7,236 bases of DNA from an uncultured Bacilli bacterium (GTDB taxonomy: Bacteria; Bacillota_I; Bacilli_A; RF39; UBA660). Within the stretch, counting starts at the first letter, position 1; each line of letters begins with the position of its first letter. A model generated the notes under the pieces. The model saw nothing but the letters and a program-made list of their open reading frames with translations. It was not told the origin of the DNA and made no database searches. Position numbers and translations under genes: made by a program. Location: positions 1 through 7,236 of the forward strand of contig CANQZL010000078.1 of the NCBI GenBank assembly GCA_947628325.1, read 5' to 3'. Of the stretch, positions 6,043 through 7,236 are shown one piece after another.

Positions 6043-6071
6043 ATTATATTATTTTTTAGTTAAGCAATCAA
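6043..6071 (-). promoter_or_regulatory. Sigma-A-type promoter for the membrane protein gene
   Basis: On the minus strand TTGATT (6066-6071, 4/6) and TATAAT (6043-6048, 6/6) are spaced by exactly 17 bases, 21 bases before the start codon. Together with the strong AGGAAGGAG ribosome site this predicts good expression. It lies back to back with the NahK-like promoter. Confidence 0.7.
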
Positions 6072-6091
6072 TATTAAAATCCTTCTTTTTA

Positions 6092-6120
6092 TTGTATTTA
6101 TCTATTTTAAGTAATATACT
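6092..6120 (+). promoter_or_regulatory. Sigma-A-type promoter for the NahK-like gene
   Basis: TTGTAT (6092-6097, 3/6) and TATACT (6115-6120, 5/6) are 17 bases apart, with the start codon 22 bases downstream. The -35 is weak, so an activator or simply low expression is possible. Only 20 bases separate it from the -35 of the opposite promoter. No operator repeat was recognised between them. Confidence 0.5.
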
Positions 6121-6142
6121 AAAATCAAATAGTGGAGGATTT

Positions 6143-7236
6143 ATGATTGAAAAAATAATAGAAAACTTTAACATTGAAGGTAAAGTAATTGATATTAATG
6201 AAAATGATTCAGGGAATATCAATAGTACTTATGTTGTAACAATAAAAGATAAAAATAATAAAAAAAGTAAATATCTTGTACAAAGAATTAATACTAATGT
6301 TTTTCAAGAACCATATAAACTAATGAAAAATATTGAAGATGTAACTAACTATTTAGATATTCAAATGCAAAAAGAAGGAGATACTACTCATAAAGTTCTA
6401 AGAGTTATAAAAACTAAAAATAATAAATTATTATGTTATATTGAAGTTCATCCTGGTGAAAGACGTTATTATAGAGTATATGAATATATTGATAATGCTA
6501 TATCTTATGATACTTCTACAGATTCTAATATAGTATATAATACTGGTAAAGCCTTTGGTAATTTTCAAAGACTACTTACTAATTATCCAATTAAAAGACT
6601 TACTGAAACAATTAAAGATTTTCATATAACTGATAAGAGATTTAAACAACTAATGGATGATATTAAAGTTGATTCTGAAGGACGTGCTTTAGAGGTAGCT
6701 CCTGAAATAGTATTTATTTTAATGCGTGAAGAAATATGTTCTTTAATTACTGAACAATTAGGTACGGAAGCTATTCCTTTAAGAGTTACTCATAATGATA
6801 CTAAAGTAAATAATGTTATGATGAACAAAAAGACTGGCGATTATTTAGCAGTTATTGATTTAGATACCGTTATGCCTGGTAGTATGTTATTTGACTATGG
6901 CGATGGAGTTAGATCTACGGCTGCTAGTGCTAAAGAAGATGAAACAGATTTGAGCAAGGTTACTTTAGATTTAAAATTATTTGAGGCCTATACGGAAGGA
7001 TTTTTAAGTGAAGTAGCAAATAATATTACTTATGAAGAATTATCTTTAATGGCAGAATCTATAAGAATAATTACTTTAGAATTAGCTATAAGATTTTTAA
7101 ATGATTATATAAATGGTGATACTTATTTTAAAATAAATTATGAAAAACATAACTTAGATAGAGCTCGTAATCAAATTGCTCTAGTTAAAGACATTGAAAA
7201 TAAAATGGAATATATTAAACATTTTATAAAAGAATG
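6143..7236 (+). CDS. nahK: N-acetylhexosamine 1-kinase (NahK-like), reaching the window edge
   Basis: 364 codons are visible and the last base pair of the window is the TG of the next codon. Since Bifidobacterium NahK is about 359 residues, the gene is probably complete with TGA as its stop just at the edge. The enzyme phosphorylates GlcNAc or GalNAc at C1 with ATP, feeding amino-sugar salvage (lacto-/galacto-N-biose pathway, mucin and milk glycan use) in the cytoplasm. Its fold is the aminoglycoside phosphotransferase kinase fold. The match to NahK is strong along the whole length by recollection: GNINSTYVVT (24-33), LVQRINTNVFQ (45-55), AFGNFQ (137-142), catalytic loop VTHNDTKVNNVM (215-226) with D219, IDLDTVMPGSMLFDYGD (238-254) with metal-binding D239/D241, and RFLNDYINGD (317-326). 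GTGGAGG before the ATG is a strong ribosome site. No neighbouring phosphorylase or GalE is in the window, so the exact sugar is inferred from the family only. Confidence 0.88.
   Translation, partial: MIEKIIENFNIEGKVIDINENDSGNINSTYVVTIKDKNNKKSKYLVQRINTNVFQEPYKLMKNIEDVTNYLDIQMQKEGDTTHKVLRVIKTKNNKLLCYIEVHPGERRYYRVYEYIDNAISYDTSTDSNIVYNTGKAFGNFQRLLTNYPIKRLTETIKDFHITDKRFKQLMDDIKVDSEGRALEVAPEIVFILMREEICSLITEQLGTEAIPLRVTHNDTKVNNVMMNKKTGDYLAVIDLDTVMPGSMLFDYGDGVRSTAASAKEDETDLSKVTLDLKLFEAYTEGFLSEVANNITYEELSLMAESIRIITLELAIRFLNDYINGDTYFKINYEKHNLDRARNQIALVKDIENKMEYIKHFIKE

Noticed and set aside
1..7236. CRISPR array, tRNA or rRNA genes
   Set aside because: No regularly spaced repeats, tRNA-like cloverleaf with conserved TTC-arm sequence, or rRNA-like GC-richer stretch was seen; nearly all bases are in genes or short intergenic regions.

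Overview
The window is very AT-rich DNA that looks like a low-GC Bacillota genome, possibly one of the uncultured gut Bacilli/Mollicutes-like lineages. That placement is an inference from base composition, gene content and strong purine-rich ribosome binding sites. The standard bacterial code fits: Trp is TGG throughout, the ABC ATPase ends in TGA, and no reading frame needs TGA as a sense codon.

Left part (1-1421, minus strand): a promoter at 1393-1421 drives a two-gene unit. The first gene is a membrane-anchored protein with two zinc ribbons. The second, one base downstream, is a secreted TPM-domain (YgcG/YdjH-like) protein cut off by the window start. The pair resembles the ydjG-ydjH part of the Bacillus subtilis ydjFGHI (PspA/SPFH) envelope-stress operon.

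Middle (1436-3450, minus strand): the remains of a NitT/TauT/ThiXYZ-type ABC importer operon, with intact overlapping ATPase and permease genes and a terminator hairpin at the end. The first gene, the substrate-binding protein, keeps only its C-terminal 143 codons. Its coding homology stops abruptly at an imperfect palindrome (3449-3485).

Centre (3449-5330, plus strand): just beyond the break lie a 48-codon TTG-started small gene with a SHOCT-like sequence and a 554-residue large serine recombinase. The recombinase has an intact catalytic core but a zinc ribbon lacking one cysteine. The simplest reading is that site-specific integration or rearrangement by this recombinase split the ABC operon. 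The missing N-terminal half of the binding-protein gene is not in the window, so the other end of the element or inversion lies outside it, or was deleted.

Right part (5303-7236): a bidirectional terminator separates the recombinase from a convergent gene for an unrecognised 230-residue membrane protein with a low-complexity tail. That gene and an N-acetylhexosamine 1-kinase (NahK-like) gene are divergently transcribed from two back-to-back sigma-A-type promoters. The NahK gene runs to the last base of the window and appears complete except for its stop codon. It suggests salvage of host-glycan amino sugars. Nothing in the window shows whether these two genes are chromosomal flank or cargo of the recombinase element.
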